A stretch of DNA of 21,152 nt from a virus. A model generated the notes under the pieces. The model did no database searches. It had not been told where the DNA came from and saw nothing but the letters and a program-made list of their open reading frames with translations. The DNA lies in IMG/VR virus record IMGVR_UViG_3300017989_002925, positions 1-21,152 of that record; one strand, written 5' to 3'. This document shows positions 1 to 7,595 of the stretch, piece after piece. Numbering within the stretch: position 1 is the first letter of the stretch; every line of letters begins with the position of its first letter. Made by a program: the position numbers and the translations under genes.

Positions 1-138
1 TAAAGTTGAACATCCATCACTCTCATATTCTTTTGTAAGCAATTTATGATGATTTATAAATGAGCCATATGTTTCCATCCAATCATTTAAATGAACTCCA
101 TAAAATGTTTCATAATATCTCATATCATCTGCTGCCAT
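1..138 (-). CDS. N-terminal part of an unidentified tail-region protein, cut by window edge
   Basis: The first 46 codons of a gene that continues beyond base 1. The protein begins MAADDMRYYETF and runs without a stop to the edge. The ATG overlaps the TAA of the upstream gene by one base (TAATG), and a strong GGAGG ribosome binding site lies about 8 bases before it, inside the 3' end of that gene, so the start is well supported. The visible part is acidic and aromatic, with no recognised motif. Its place after the tape measure and a C1q-like protein suggests a tail-tip or baseplate component, but that rests on gene order alone. Confidence 0.75.
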   Translation of the reverse strand, partial: MAADDMRYYETFYGVHLNDWMETYGSFINHHKLLTKEYESDGCSTL

Positions 139-650
139 TATCTTCTTCCTCCTTTAATTCTTTCTCTTCCACCAGACTCATTATTCCATCCTCTCATTGA
201 CAGCCCTTTCATTCTAAATCGCCCTGTATCATCTTCTATTTGTCCAGTACCAACATCTTGTGAAACATATACTTGTACATAATCCCCTTCATTAAGATAA
301 ACTGAATAAATCATAATAGCATTAGAATGTTGACCAGCACCACCCATAAAACCATGTGTTTCAGCACAACAAAGAACAGAACCATTAACATATAATTGTA
401 TAATTGAATGTGTTGGTGCTCCAGTTACTTTTTCAACACATAAAGATACTGTAATTTCATATATACCAGCACCACCACGTTTTACTGTAATCCTGTCATC
501 TCCTTGAACATAATGTAATTCACTTGTTTTTATATCACAATTACCCCAAACTAATGCTGTTGGTACATTTGTAACTGATGCAGCATCAACACCATGAAGA
601 AAAATATAAGGTCTTGTTGGTGCAACTTCTCTAGCTCTACGATTTGTCAT
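138..650 (-). CDS. C1q/TNF-like jelly-roll virion surface protein (candidate)
   Basis: A 170-residue protein. Residues about 55-150 alternate short beta strands in the order seen in C1q/TNF-like trimeric jelly rolls: GIYEITVSLCVEK, then HSIIQLYVNG, then SNAIMIYSVYLNEGDYVQVYV and a final FRMKGLSM strand. Phages use such domains on tail fibres, tail tips or capsid spikes. The C-terminus is a short Gly/Arg/Lys tail. The gene starts 5 bases after the tape measure stop, with a weak AGGTTG ribosome binding site in the upstream coding end, and overlaps the next gene by one base. No signal peptide or membrane segment is seen. The fold is assigned by strand pattern, not by a search, so other beta-sandwich adhesins are possible. 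Confidence 0.6.
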   Translation of the reverse strand: MTNRRAREVAPTRPYIFLHGVDAASVTNVPTALVWGNCDIKTSELHYVQGDDRITVKRGGAGIYEITVSLCVEKVTGAPTHSIIQLYVNGSVLCCAETHGFMGGAGQHSNAIMIYSVYLNEGDYVQVYVSQDVGTGQIEDDTGRFRMKGLSMRGWNNESGGRERIKGGRR

Positions 651-655
651 ATTTA

Positions 656-3355
656 TTACAACCTATATTTAGTTCTACCCATTCTATCAGATACATTTGC
701 TTGTCTCACTGCTCCAAGTGCAGCACCTAATTTTTCTACACTATTAATATCAGCTATTTCTTTAACATTAATTGTGACTTGTTGTATAACTGTACCACTA
801 TCAATGGTTCTTCCAGCAGGTAAAATAGTTTCGTCACGATGAACTATTGCAGCCATAGTAGCTGGCACATGTTCTATTCCACGTTTATATTCAGGAATAC
901 CTTGTTGCTTCATAAGCACTCCTTGCATTCCTCTTAAACTTCGTAACATGCCTTCTGGAACAGGAGCACCCATTGCTTGCATTTCACTCAAGACACTTAA
1001 TTGTTGACTGATATTAGCTAATCCTGGTATTGTAAATCCAGCTTCGGCAGTATTTTGCCTGGTTATTGCTGCACTCATCATACCAGCTATATCAATATCA
1101 AAAGCTGAAAATGCAGCAAGTAACTCAGGGTCATCCATTATAGCTCCAAGCTGCTTTACTAAATTTTTACTGTTGTTTATTATTTTTTGATTTGTTGTTG
1201 CCCACCAGCCATATCTTGTATCTAATTTTTCTTTTTCAATATTAATGTGATTTTCTAATTCAAGTATTTGATTATCATAAGTATATTTTAATTGATATGA
1301 TTCTTCACTAACTTTAGCTAAAAACTCATCAATGTATGCTTTTTTCTCATTATATGCGTCAAAAGTTTCAACAGTTTCTTGTTTAGTATTCTTCATATTT
1401 TCTAATCTTAATTTTGCTTGTTCAATTTGAAGTGCTTTCATTCTTTTCTCTTCATTTCTAGTTAAGCCTCTTCTTCTCATCATACCAGCTAGTTGAATTT
1501 CAAGCATAGCAATTTGTAATTGTCTCATAGCTATAGACATTCGTTCAGTAGCTTCTCTATCTGATTTTTGTGCAGCTTCATGTTGTCTTACAAAATCTAC
1601 AGCTTCTTTTAAAGCAGCATTGTTAGTTTTCCATGCATAAGTAGAATCCACTAACCCCATTTTAACGTCATGTTGAATATCTTTTTCTTGCTGTTCATAT
1701 TTTAATTGAGCTAATTCTAAACCTAGAGTTCCTTGAACTGTTTTTTGATACTCTCCCCATCCAACTGTAATATTATCAACTAAGGCTCTATTTAATTCAA
1801 CAATAGAAGTAGATACCTCATCCAAATCAATTTCTAAATCTCCTAACTCTTGTTGAACATTTTGTATTTCACCAACGAAAGAATTATAAGAATCAACAGT
1901 TTGCTCTGTTACTTTTTGTAATGCTTCCATCTTAATAACAGCTAATTCGTAATCCCTTCCTTCCATATCTTCCATTTTTTTGCTAAGTTCTTCCATTTGT
2001 AACATAGCACTCATGTAAGATTTTGCCTTAGATATATCAGTATCATCAAATTTAAATCTGTCAAATATACTCTGTGCAGCACCAGCTTCCTCTTGTTTTT
2101 TAAAGTTATCATAAAATTGAAGTAAAGAACCGAAAATTGGGATAGCATATTGCCAGTTATCAGCTATTCCTATTATAGCTTCTCTTACACTTAAGTCAAA
2201 TTCATCCCAAGCTTCACCAGCATTACGCAACCTCTCTTCCATTTCCTGTTCAAGTTGTTTTGCAGTAAAAGCACTTGTGTCTTGTATTTTTTCTAAAGCC
2301 TCACCTGTTCTTCCAGCTATATTATCTAAATACATTAAATCTTCTGCAAAACCTTTAGCTCCTTCCTCACCAGCAAGAACCATAGCAACCCTCAAGGAAC
2401 GCATATTGGGAATAAGCTCACCTAAAACACTTCTACCAAATTTATCTGTAGCAAGTCTTAATTCATCGAACCAGCCTTTTAATCCCATAATACGTAATGC
2501 AAGACCATTCATCTCTATTCCGTATTTCTCAGCAGCTTTAGTTGCTTGAGCACTCGGATTAATAATATTCTGAATTGCTAAAGCTAAACCTCTTGCAGTC
2601 ATATCAATATGTAAACCGTGCCTTGTAGCTGTTGATAATGCAGCAGATAATTCATCAAATGATATTCCAGCTTGAGCAGCAATTGGCACAACATAACCAA
2701 GAGCTTGTTCCAAATCTGCAAATTGAAATTTACCACGCACAACTGATTGAAATAATACATCTGATACATGAGTAGCTTGTTCAGCAGCCATTCCATATGA
2801 ATTAAGAACAGTTGTAAAAATATCCACAGAAGTTCTAACATCTGATAAACCTGCAATTGACGCTTTAATACTTGTATTTAATAAGTTCATCGCATCTCTT
2901 GAATCAAAAGCAGCAGATAAAATGTCATATAGACCTTTTGAAATATCACTTGTAGATTGTCCATACGATTTAGAAAGAGACTCAATGCCAACTTTAAATC
3001 TTTCCATCTGGTCAGTATCATCTTGCAAAATTGTACTGATTTCAGCGAGCCTAGTTTCAAATTCCCTATACTTTTGTACAGACTCACCTATAAGTTGAAT
3101 TAACTTTTGTTGAGCACCTAAAATAGCATTTACTACAAGATTATATCCTACAAATCTCAAAGCGAGAGTTTTCATAGAACTAGCATGTGTCTTAGTAGCA
3201 GTAGTAGCTTGTTGATGACCTCTTAATAAAGTTCTAGTTAATGCTCCTTGAGTCCTCATTTGTGCATTAACCTTTAATAAACTAGCATTAATTTGATTTA
3301 GACCAGCCACAATTGCTTGTCCTTGAAAATATCCTCCAACTCTGATACCTGTCAT
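656..3355 (-). CDS. Tail tape measure protein
   Basis: A protein of 899 residues, the longest in the structural block, directly downstream of the tail chaperone pair. It sets tail length and is threaded through the tail tube. A helical, partly hydrophobic segment (about residues 63-95, ALRFVGYNLVVNAILGA) precedes a TP901/PhageMin-type core with FETRLAEISTILQD, DISKGLYDILSAAFDS and FADLEQALGYVVPIAAQAGIS. A long charged coiled-coil-rich stretch follows (about 360-720). Near the C-terminus, VPATMAAIVHRDETILPAG matches the closing motif common in tape measures. At roughly 1.5 angstrom per residue the tail would be near 135 nm. The ATG at 3355 is preferred because AAAGGT lies 6 bases upstream and the chaperone frame ends just before; an upstream in-frame TTG at 3385 would overlap that gene. 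Confidence 0.93.
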   Translation of the reverse strand: MTGIRVGGYFQGQAIVAGLNQINASLLKVNAQMRTQGALTRTLLRGHQQATTATKTHASSMKTLALRFVGYNLVVNAILGAQQKLIQLIGESVQKYREFETRLAEISTILQDDTDQMERFKVGIESLSKSYGQSTSDISKGLYDILSAAFDSRDAMNLLNTSIKASIAGLSDVRTSVDIFTTVLNSYGMAAEQATHVSDVLFQSVVRGKFQFADLEQALGYVVPIAAQAGISFDELSAALSTATRHGLHIDMTARGLALAIQNIINPSAQATKAAEKYGIEMNGLALRIMGLKGWFDELRLATDKFGRSVLGELIPNMRSLRVAMVLAGEEGAKGFAEDLMYLDNIAGRTGEALEKIQDTSAFTAKQLEQEMEERLRNAGEAWDEFDLSVREAIIGIADNWQYAIPIFGSLLQFYDNFKKQEEAGAAQSIFDRFKFDDTDISKAKSYMSAMLQMEELSKKMEDMEGRDYELAVIKMEALQKVTEQTVDSYNSFVGEIQNVQQELGDLEIDLDEVSTSIVELNRALVDNITVGWGEYQKTVQGTLGLELAQLKYEQQEKDIQHDVKMGLVDSTYAWKTNNAALKEAVDFVRQHEAAQKSDREATERMSIAMRQLQIAMLEIQLAGMMRRRGLTRNEEKRMKALQIEQAKLRLENMKNTKQETVETFDAYNEKKAYIDEFLAKVSEESYQLKYTYDNQILELENHINIEKEKLDTRYGWWATTNQKIINNSKNLVKQLGAIMDDPELLAAFSAFDIDIAGMMSAAITRQNTAEAGFTIPGLANISQQLSVLSEMQAMGAPVPEGMLRSLRGMQGVLMKQQGIPEYKRGIEHVPATMAAIVHRDETILPAGRTIDSGTVIQQVTINVKEIADINSVEKLGAALGAVRQANVSDRMGRTKYRL

Positions 3356-3359
3356 GTTA

Positions 3360-3605
3360 TTACCTTTGTGCTTTTCTTCTTTCAATCATATCCTTAGTAG
3401 ATTGAGGTAATTCTCCCTCTTCAATATAAGGATGACCAGATTCAATTTGATTAATTTTATGTGCTGTTTTTAAAACTGATAAGAATCTCCAATAATTCAT
3501 ACTTAATATTTCTTTAAGATTTCCATGTTTAATATAAAAACTATGAATCATCTCATCAAAATTTTTAAATTCTTCTTCTAAATAAAATTTTACTTTTTGG
3601 GCGTT
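3360..3605 (-). CDS. Tail assembly chaperone, -1 frame extension (reached by ribosomal frameshift)
   Basis: This reading frame lies one base back from the preceding 112-residue gene and stays open from the A7 run at 3604-3610 to the TAA at 3360-3362. It would add 81 residues (starting NAQKVKFYLEEEF) to the first 108 residues of the upstream protein, giving a fusion of about 189 residues. An internal ATG at 3551 exists, but no good ribosome binding site precedes it. Many long-tailed phages make a short chaperone and a frameshifted long form (lambda G and G-T) just upstream of the tape measure. Position, size and slippery sequence fit that arrangement. The long form would bind the tape measure during tail assembly. 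Confidence 0.75.
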   Translation of the reverse strand, partial: NAQKVKFYLEEEFKNFDEMIHSFYIKHGNLKEILSMNYWRFLSVLKTAHKINQIESGHPYIEEGELPQSTKDMIERRKAQR

Positions 3606-3928
3606 TTTTTCTTTCCGCCCTCCTGAAAATATATATTCTTCTTTCCAGCATAATATACTACTTGGAAAAATTCTACAAGATTTTCAGGGTGCTTGAAAAA
3701 ATTTTTTACATCTTCAATACTAACTGTAGCATCTAATTCAAGCAAAGTTTCGAGAATTATATAGTATTTTAATTCATTTTCTTTTTTAGAGTCACTTAAA
3801 TCTTTATCTTTTTTCGTTCCTTCAACAGCAGCAGAAATAGCACGTTCATGTTTTTCTACTGTCCAATCTGGAACAATGAAAGCTTCTCCATTATTTACAA
3901 ATGGTAATGTATACTTCATTTTTCTCAT
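3590..3928 (-). CDS. Tail assembly chaperone, short form
   Basis: A 112-residue helical, charged protein (MRKMKYTLPFVNNG...) placed between the major tail protein and the tape measure, the standard site of the lambda G-type chaperone. The start at 3928 has a GAGGTAG ribosome binding site; an ATG three codons later is an alternative. The C-terminus ends in a Lys/Gly string encoded by A-rich sequence that also forms the likely slippery site. A terminator-like hairpin separates it from the major tail protein, so its expression is probably lower than that of the tube protein. Family membership is inferred from position, size and the frameshift, not from a recognised motif. Confidence 0.75.
   Translation of the reverse strand: MRKMKYTLPFVNNGEAFIVPDWTVEKHERAISAAVEGTKKDKDLSDSKKENELKYYIILETLLELDATVSIEDVKNFFKHPENLVEFFQVVYYAGKKNIYFQEGGKKKTPKK
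3604..3624 (-). promoter_or_regulatory. Candidate -1 frameshift site: A7 run with upstream Shine-Dalgarno-like stimulator
   Basis: On the minus strand an AGGAGGG element (3624-3618) is followed after 7 bases by AAAAAAAC (3610-3603). The zero-frame codons are GGA AAG AAA AAA ACG, so the lysyl-tRNA on the second AAA can re-pair perfectly one base back and continue as AAC GCC CAA. An internal Shine-Dalgarno element upstream of an A-rich slip site is the known stimulator in E. coli dnaX. The run is not a canonical X XXY YYZ heptamer in the zero frame, so P-site slippage or transcriptional slippage on A7 are both possible. No clear downstream hairpin is visible. Confidence 0.65.
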
Positions 3929-3946
3929 TTTTCTACCTCATTTATT

Positions 3947-3974
3947 TTAAAAAGAAAAAGGGAGATGAATCCCT
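3947..3974 (-). terminator. Hairpin plus U-tract terminator after the major tail protein
   Basis: The minus-strand RNA can form AGGGA / UCCCU with a 6-base loop (3974-3959), followed at once by a run rich in U (CTTTTTCTTTTT). It begins 8 bases after the major tail protein stop. It would end or attenuate transcription after the abundant tube protein, with partial read-through to the chaperone and tape measure. Confidence 0.7.
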
Positions 3975-3981
3975 ATAATCT

Positions 3982-4920
3982 CTATACTGGTGGTACTGTA
4001 GATACAATCAGACTACAGCTAGTTGGTTTTGCGTCAAATGGAACTGAACTTGACATTGCTTCACCTGAAACATTTTTATCAAGGGAAGTATTTTTCCATT
4101 GACACCCAGGTAAAGTAATTCTTGGTGCTCCAGCTACATTAGCTAAATCAACTTGTATTTCAAAAGCTGTGTTAGCTAATACTTCACCATAATGTTGTGC
4201 TCCACCACCATCTAATGTAATATCTACTGAACCTTCTATATCCAATCCACCTTCAACTAGATAAGATTTAGTCAAAGAATCATGGTCAGTTTGCCCTTGT
4301 AGATTATGATTTACTGTAATCTCTATTGAATTTGTAATAAATGCGATATGGTCAACATTTACAACAAGTCCGCCTGTTTTTCTGATTTCACCAGCTACGT
4401 TAAATTGACAATAATCTCCTGTCAATGGGTCAGGTGCAGAACCTACTTCGTCAGAGCCTACAGAAACTATAGACTGAGTTTCATAGTCAATTACAACTAA
4501 GTATTCTGTATTTTTAGAACCAGTAATACGAACTGTTTGCGGTTTAGCTCCTTTTACTCTGAACCAAGATGAATCAATACCAGTTAGGCATTTGTTAAAA
4601 CCAATAGCAAACGAAAGAGATTGCAACGAGCAACAACTACCTACTCTGTCAATAACATCATCTATCATAGTATCATCTGTTTGTGGGATATACTCAAGAT
4701 GCAATTTTGGTTCTGTAATCTGCTGTAAAAAATGACAGACTAATGGTGATTCTATACTTCTAAGAGATTTATGTCTATCGCCACTGTCAATTCTCACATC
4801 TTGCACTTTACAAGAAATGGGAAGCGAACCAGTAGTAATACTATCTACAACTCCGTAAGTATCTTCAATCCAGTAATAGATAATTCCATCAAACGGTTTT
4901 CCTAATTCGGTCATCGCCAT
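3982..4920 (-). CDS. Major tail (tube) protein
   Basis: A 312-residue, mostly beta-stranded protein located between the candidate tail terminator and the tail chaperone pair, the normal place for the tube subunit. It has a strong AAAGGAGG ribosome binding site 9 bases before the ATG and its own downstream terminator, both consistent with high expression. The C-terminal half (about residues 205-260, ending EVLANTAFEIQVDLANVAGAP) reads like the late beta strands of tube proteins. It contains 8 cysteines, including a CC pair near residue 95. A second ATG at codon 3 is a less favoured start. The function is inferred from position and expression signals rather than a diagnostic motif. Confidence 0.78.
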   Translation of the reverse strand: MAMTELGKPFDGIIYYWIEDTYGVVDSITTGSLPISCKVQDVRIDSGDRHKSLRSIESPLVCHFLQQITEPKLHLEYIPQTDDTMIDDVIDRVGSCCSLQSLSFAIGFNKCLTGIDSSWFRVKGAKPQTVRITGSKNTEYLVVIDYETQSIVSVGSDEVGSAPDPLTGDYCQFNVAGEIRKTGGLVVNVDHIAFITNSIEITVNHNLQGQTDHDSLTKSYLVEGGLDIEGSVDITLDGGGAQHYGEVLANTAFEIQVDLANVAGAPRITLPGCQWKNTSLDKNVSGEAMSSSVPFDAKPTSCSLIVSTVPPV

Positions 4921-4951
4921 AAATTTTTTCCTCCTTTTAATTTTTAATTAC

Positions 4952-4980
4952 TCTTTCTAGCATGGGAAATAATAGAAAGA
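4952..4980 (-). repeat. 8-bp inverted repeat upstream of the major tail protein gene
   Basis: TCTTTCTA and TAGAAAGA are separated by 13 bases, in the 67-base gap between the candidate tail terminator gene and the major tail protein gene. On the minus strand the sequence after it is AU-rich without a U-run, so it is not a clear terminator. It might shape the leader of the tail protein mRNA or mark a processing site. Confidence 0.4.
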
Positions 4981-4987
4981 TGTTAGT

Positions 4988-5485
4988 CTATAATCCAGTA
5001 CATATGTCATAATAAAGACAATGTATTGTTGCTATATAATGATACACAAGTTGATTTCCAGTAGTTTCAGGTAAATAATCATCTGAATCTACATTTATCC
5101 AATCTATGTTATCAAAATCATATTGATTTGTTCTTATCGCATTCTGCAAGAAATCCTTTATCTTTTTACCTACAGCTTCTCGGTCTATGTTATCAGTATC
5201 AGTCACATATACATGCAAATCAATATATGAATCCATTTTCCTTGTAGTTGCTCCTACATCATGCTCAAGATAATATGTTTTAACTATCCGCATTTCAATA
5301 TAAGGCATAGACGGTAAATTTTCCGATTTAATTGTTTCTGCGAAATACATAGGAATATACAAAGGGTCATTATGATTATCTGTAATTTGTATACATTTAA
5401 CTGTTGTACCAGTTTCTTCTATATCCCAATCTGTTCCTATTTTATTTCTAATAGAATTTCTAGGGTCAAACGAAATATATGCCAT
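4988..5485 (-). CDS. Tail terminator / head-to-tail joining protein (candidate)
   Basis: A 165-residue alpha/beta protein with the layout of a tail terminator (lambda gpU / SPP1 gp17 class). An N-terminal part precedes a strand with MPYIEMRIVKTYYLEHDVG, a second strand SYIDLHVYVTD, a helix with VGKKIKDFLQNAI, and a C-terminal strand LVYHYIATIHCLYYD. Tail terminators are small proteins that measure effects at the end of the tube and lie immediately before the major tail gene, as here. The ATG overlaps the TAA of the connector gene by one base, with GGAGAAGGT upstream. Assignment depends on order and predicted strand-helix pattern. Confidence 0.6.
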   Translation of the reverse strand: MAYISFDPRNSIRNKIGTDWDIEETGTTVKCIQITDNHNDPLYIPMYFAETIKSENLPSMPYIEMRIVKTYYLEHDVGATTRKMDSYIDLHVYVTDTDNIDREAVGKKIKDFLQNAIRTNQYDFDNIDWINVDSDDYLPETTGNQLVYHYIATIHCLYYDICTGL

Positions 5486-6468
5486 TATCTACCTTCTCCT
5501 GGTAACATTCCACCACCTACAATTGGTCTACGAATCGCATGTCTTAATTTTTTATATTTTTCTTGCAATGCTTTTCGTCTTACATTAAATTTAATCACAT
5601 TAGGATTCAAATCAGCCTGTGTTGTTCCTTGTAAATTTGTAAATCTTATGAGACATTCATATGCAGCAAGATAAATTGTTGCTTTTTTAAGAAGAGACGC
5701 ATCAAATGTTTTCCACTGTTCATAATATGTAATTGTTGCAGATTTATAATCAGCAGGTAAAGCAGAATCGTCATCTTGAGTAAGAGTTATCTTACCACAT
5801 GTAGCATCATTAACTGTAACTTTACCTTCGTGACAATCGCCATCTGCATCTTTCCAAAGTAATGTTACATCTTCTCCGCAACTTAACTCACCTGCTCCTG
5901 TAACACAACCATCACCGTTAGAATCTGCTATAGGAAAATATTTTGATTGAAATATTTTATTTGTTCCGTCAATCCAAGTTCCATCATCAGGATTACATAA
6001 AAATGTTTCTTTGTTATGAAGTATATAAATTTCTTTTAATACTTCTTCATATGCCTCAAGAATAATTAATGCAATATCTTTGTCATTGATTGATTTTTTA
6101 GAAATAATACCTGCTTTCCGTCTTACTTCTTGTATAGCATTCCAAGGTAATAATATATATCTATCCTTGTATCTATTAACATATAATGAAGGTGAAGTTG
6201 CTATAATTTCTACTTCATATTCTCCAAATACAGCATCAGCAGCAATATTATAATAATACTCGTATAATCCTACACCAGTATTAGACATAGCTTGCTCAGA
6301 TATTAGTGCTGTACCGCAAGGGTCAGAAATAGTGATAGAAACTGTACTAGGGTCAACTAAAGTATGATTATCATCTTTTATTTTTATTTTTATTAGATTC
6401 GTTTCGTCACGTTCACAGATTACGTTCTCTTGCTCATCTGGAACATAAAATTTATAAATTGACCCCAT
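5485..6468 (-). CDS. Head-tail connector/adaptor with N-terminal Ig-like domain
   Basis: A 327-residue protein that appears to have three parts. Residues about 15-107 form an Ig-like or Big-type beta domain (TVSITISDPCGTALI, then VGLYEYYYNIAADAVFGEYEVEII). Residues about 110-150 and 253-312 are helical, with INDKDIALIILEAYEEVLKE and LKKATIYLAAYECLIRF, like the helical adaptor proteins that extend the portal. Between them a beta-rich insert (158-250) holds acidic loops such as ADSNGDGCVTG and WKDADGDCHEG that look like calcium-binding loops. Eight cysteines are present. Its place between the head genes and tail terminator supports a neck role. The ribosome binding site is AAGGAG, 8 bases before the ATG. 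Confidence 0.6.
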   Translation of the reverse strand: MGSIYKFYVPDEQENVICERDETNLIKIKIKDDNHTLVDPSTVSITISDPCGTALISEQAMSNTGVGLYEYYYNIAADAVFGEYEVEIIATSPSLYVNRYKDRYILLPWNAIQEVRRKAGIISKKSINDKDIALIILEAYEEVLKEIYILHNKETFLCNPDDGTWIDGTNKIFQSKYFPIADSNGDGCVTGAGELSCGEDVTLLWKDADGDCHEGKVTVNDATCGKITLTQDDDSALPADYKSATITYYEQWKTFDASLLKKATIYLAAYECLIRFTNLQGTTQADLNPNVIKFNVRRKALQEKYKKLRHAIRRPIVGGGMLPGEGR

Positions 6469-6480
6469 ATTAATTTCTCC

Positions 6481-6675
6481 TTAATTTTCCTTGTTTTTAT
6501 TTTTATTTTTAGGTGCGAATTTTTCTTTAAGCTGTTTTTCTTGTTGCTTTTTAAATTCTTCCTGAACTCGGACTCTAAATAAACCAACTATTAAACCAAC
6601 TTGTACTGGACATTCTACTTTGTTTAATATTGTATCTAAAGCCTGTATTTCTTTTTGACTAATTTCTACTTTCAT
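6481..6675 (-). CDS. Small charged helical protein, unknown function
   Basis: A 64-residue protein with an N-terminal helical half (KEIQALDTILNKVECPVQVG) and a very basic, Lys/Asn-rich tail. It begins 5 bases after the nuclease stop, with GAGGTAG formed by the end of that gene, and is 12 bases from the connector start, so it is read in the same transcript. I do not recognise the family. The basic tail could bind nucleic acid, but nothing else points to a role. Confidence 0.7.
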   Translation of the reverse strand: MKVEISQKEIQALDTILNKVECPVQVGLIVGLFRVRVQEEFKKQQEKQLKEKFAPKNKNKNKEN

Positions 6676-6680
6676 TTTAT

Positions 6681-7397
6681 CTACCTCTTAACATTACTCC
6701 AAATATCTTTTCTATTGACACAATTATAAAGACCTAGAACATGCAAATAGCCTTTAAACTCTAAAGCTAGCTCTTCATATGTCATTTCTTTAACTCTAAT
6801 TTTACCATTACGAAATTGAGCAATAAATGCTCCATCTAACTTTACACCAGTTAGTTCTTTAAAAGCAAAGATATAAGCCGCTAACTGCATCCAGTAATAA
6901 GGATATATATCAGCCGAAGTTTTCCAATCTCCCACAACTCTTGATTCAGATAAAAATTTAGCTGTATGTCCACGAACTATATATTTAAAGCAACTTTTAT
7001 ATTTACCTATATAATCAGCAGTTCCAGCATATCCATATTTATTGCTCCATAATCTTTGCTCAATTCCTTCTGGAGCAAGACAAGTATTAATCCTAAACTC
7101 ATCAAATAAATTTACATCAGTTTGAACTTCTGATTGATAATTACCAAGATTAAATGATTTACCTTTCAAAGTTAATTCAAATAAGTTATGTACAATACTA
7201 CCTATTTCACAACGTCTTTTCATTATAGCTTCTACTTTTTTCTTACCTTCTCTTGCAGCCCAATTACGTATTCCAGGTTTAGCTATAATATTTAATGTTG
7301 CAGTAACTCTTGAGTAAATTTTTCCTTGAATATGATATTCTGAATCAGTTGACTCAAAGTCATCAGGAACTATAATTTGCCAAGATTTTTTAGTCAT
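6681..7397 (-). CDS. PD-(D/E)XK nuclease, RecB/Cas4-like
   Basis: A 238-residue protein with the ordered motifs of the RecB-family nuclease fold: GSIVHNLFE (His70), YAGTADYIG (Asp128), VVGDWKTS (Asp157, Lys159) and YWMQLAAYIFAF (Gln171, Tyr175). These residues bind the metal and cut DNA. Compared with compact members, about 20 extra residues (132-152) sit between the two catalytic strands. There are no clustered cysteines for the Cas4 iron-sulfur centre. It lies in the structural operon between capsid and neck genes, overlapping the 39-codon ORF by 8 bases (ATGACTAA). Likely jobs are trimming DNA ends during recombination, replication or packaging; position alone does not decide. Confidence 0.85.
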   Translation of the reverse strand: MTKKSWQIIVPDDFESTDSEYHIQGKIYSRVTATLNIIAKPGIRNWAAREGKKKVEAIMKRRCEIGSIVHNLFELTLKGKSFNLGNYQSEVQTDVNLFDEFRINTCLAPEGIEQRLWSNKYGYAGTADYIGKYKSCFKYIVRGHTAKFLSESRVVGDWKTSADIYPYYWMQLAAYIFAFKELTGVKLDGAFIAQFRNGKIRVKEMTYEELALEFKGYLHVLGLYNCVNRKDIWSNVKR

Positions 7398-7509
7398 TAG
7401 AAAACATCTCTTTCCATCTATAATTATTTAAAAATGTTTTCAGCCTCAAGAAGTTCCATTCAGACACATATTTTATTTCGCCTGTTTCTGTATTTACAAA
7501 TTTTCTCAT
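7390..7509 (-). CDS. 39-residue ORF, unknown function
   Basis: MRKFVNTETGEIKYVSEWNF begins a 39-residue basic, aromatic peptide. It has a good GAGGTAG ribosome binding site, and its stop overlaps the nuclease start by 8 bases, suggesting translational coupling. Its leader and first codons nearly duplicate those of the tail chaperone gene. It could be a leader peptide for the nuclease gene or a small protein of its own. Confidence 0.6.
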   Translation of the reverse strand: MRKFVNTETGEIKYVSEWNFLRLKTFLNNYRWKEMFSND

Positions 7510-7533
7510 TTTTCTACCTCAATTATTTCACTT

Positions 7534-7549
7534 TTGGTTTTGAAACCAA
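7534..7549 (-). repeat. Short hairpin in the gap after the decoration gene
   Basis: TTGGTTT and AAACCAA are separated by two bases. The site lies between the terminator at 7565-7595 and the 39-codon ORF. Its core GGTTTTGAAA also occurs in the arms of the long inverted repeat at 14894-14991. Confidence 0.4.
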
Positions 7550-7564
7550 GTCCTTTCGACAGTG

Positions 7565-7595
7565 ATAAAAAATAAAAAGAAGGGATTTAATCCCT
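7565..7595 (-). terminator. Hairpin plus U-tract terminator after the capsid/decoration genes
   Basis: On the minus strand AGGGATTAAATCCCT forms a tight 6-7 bp stem (7595-7581) that starts within the stop codon of the candidate decoration gene and is followed by TCTTTTTATTTTTT. It would limit transcription past the abundant capsid genes. A related hairpin follows the major tail protein gene. Confidence 0.75.

Noticed and set aside
594-842. Plus-strand ORF opposite the end of the tape measure and the C1q-like gene
   Set aside because: It lies antisense to two well-supported genes, is hydrophobic low-complexity in translation, and has no ribosome binding site or operon context.
2277-2856. Other overlapping ORFs within the tape measure gene
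   Set aside because: Alternative frames of a long AT-rich gene, without start signals or recognisable sequence.
3360-3551. Independent 63-residue gene starting at the ATG at 3551
   Set aside because: No credible ribosome binding site, and the same frame is open back to the A7 slip site; frameshift expression explains it better.
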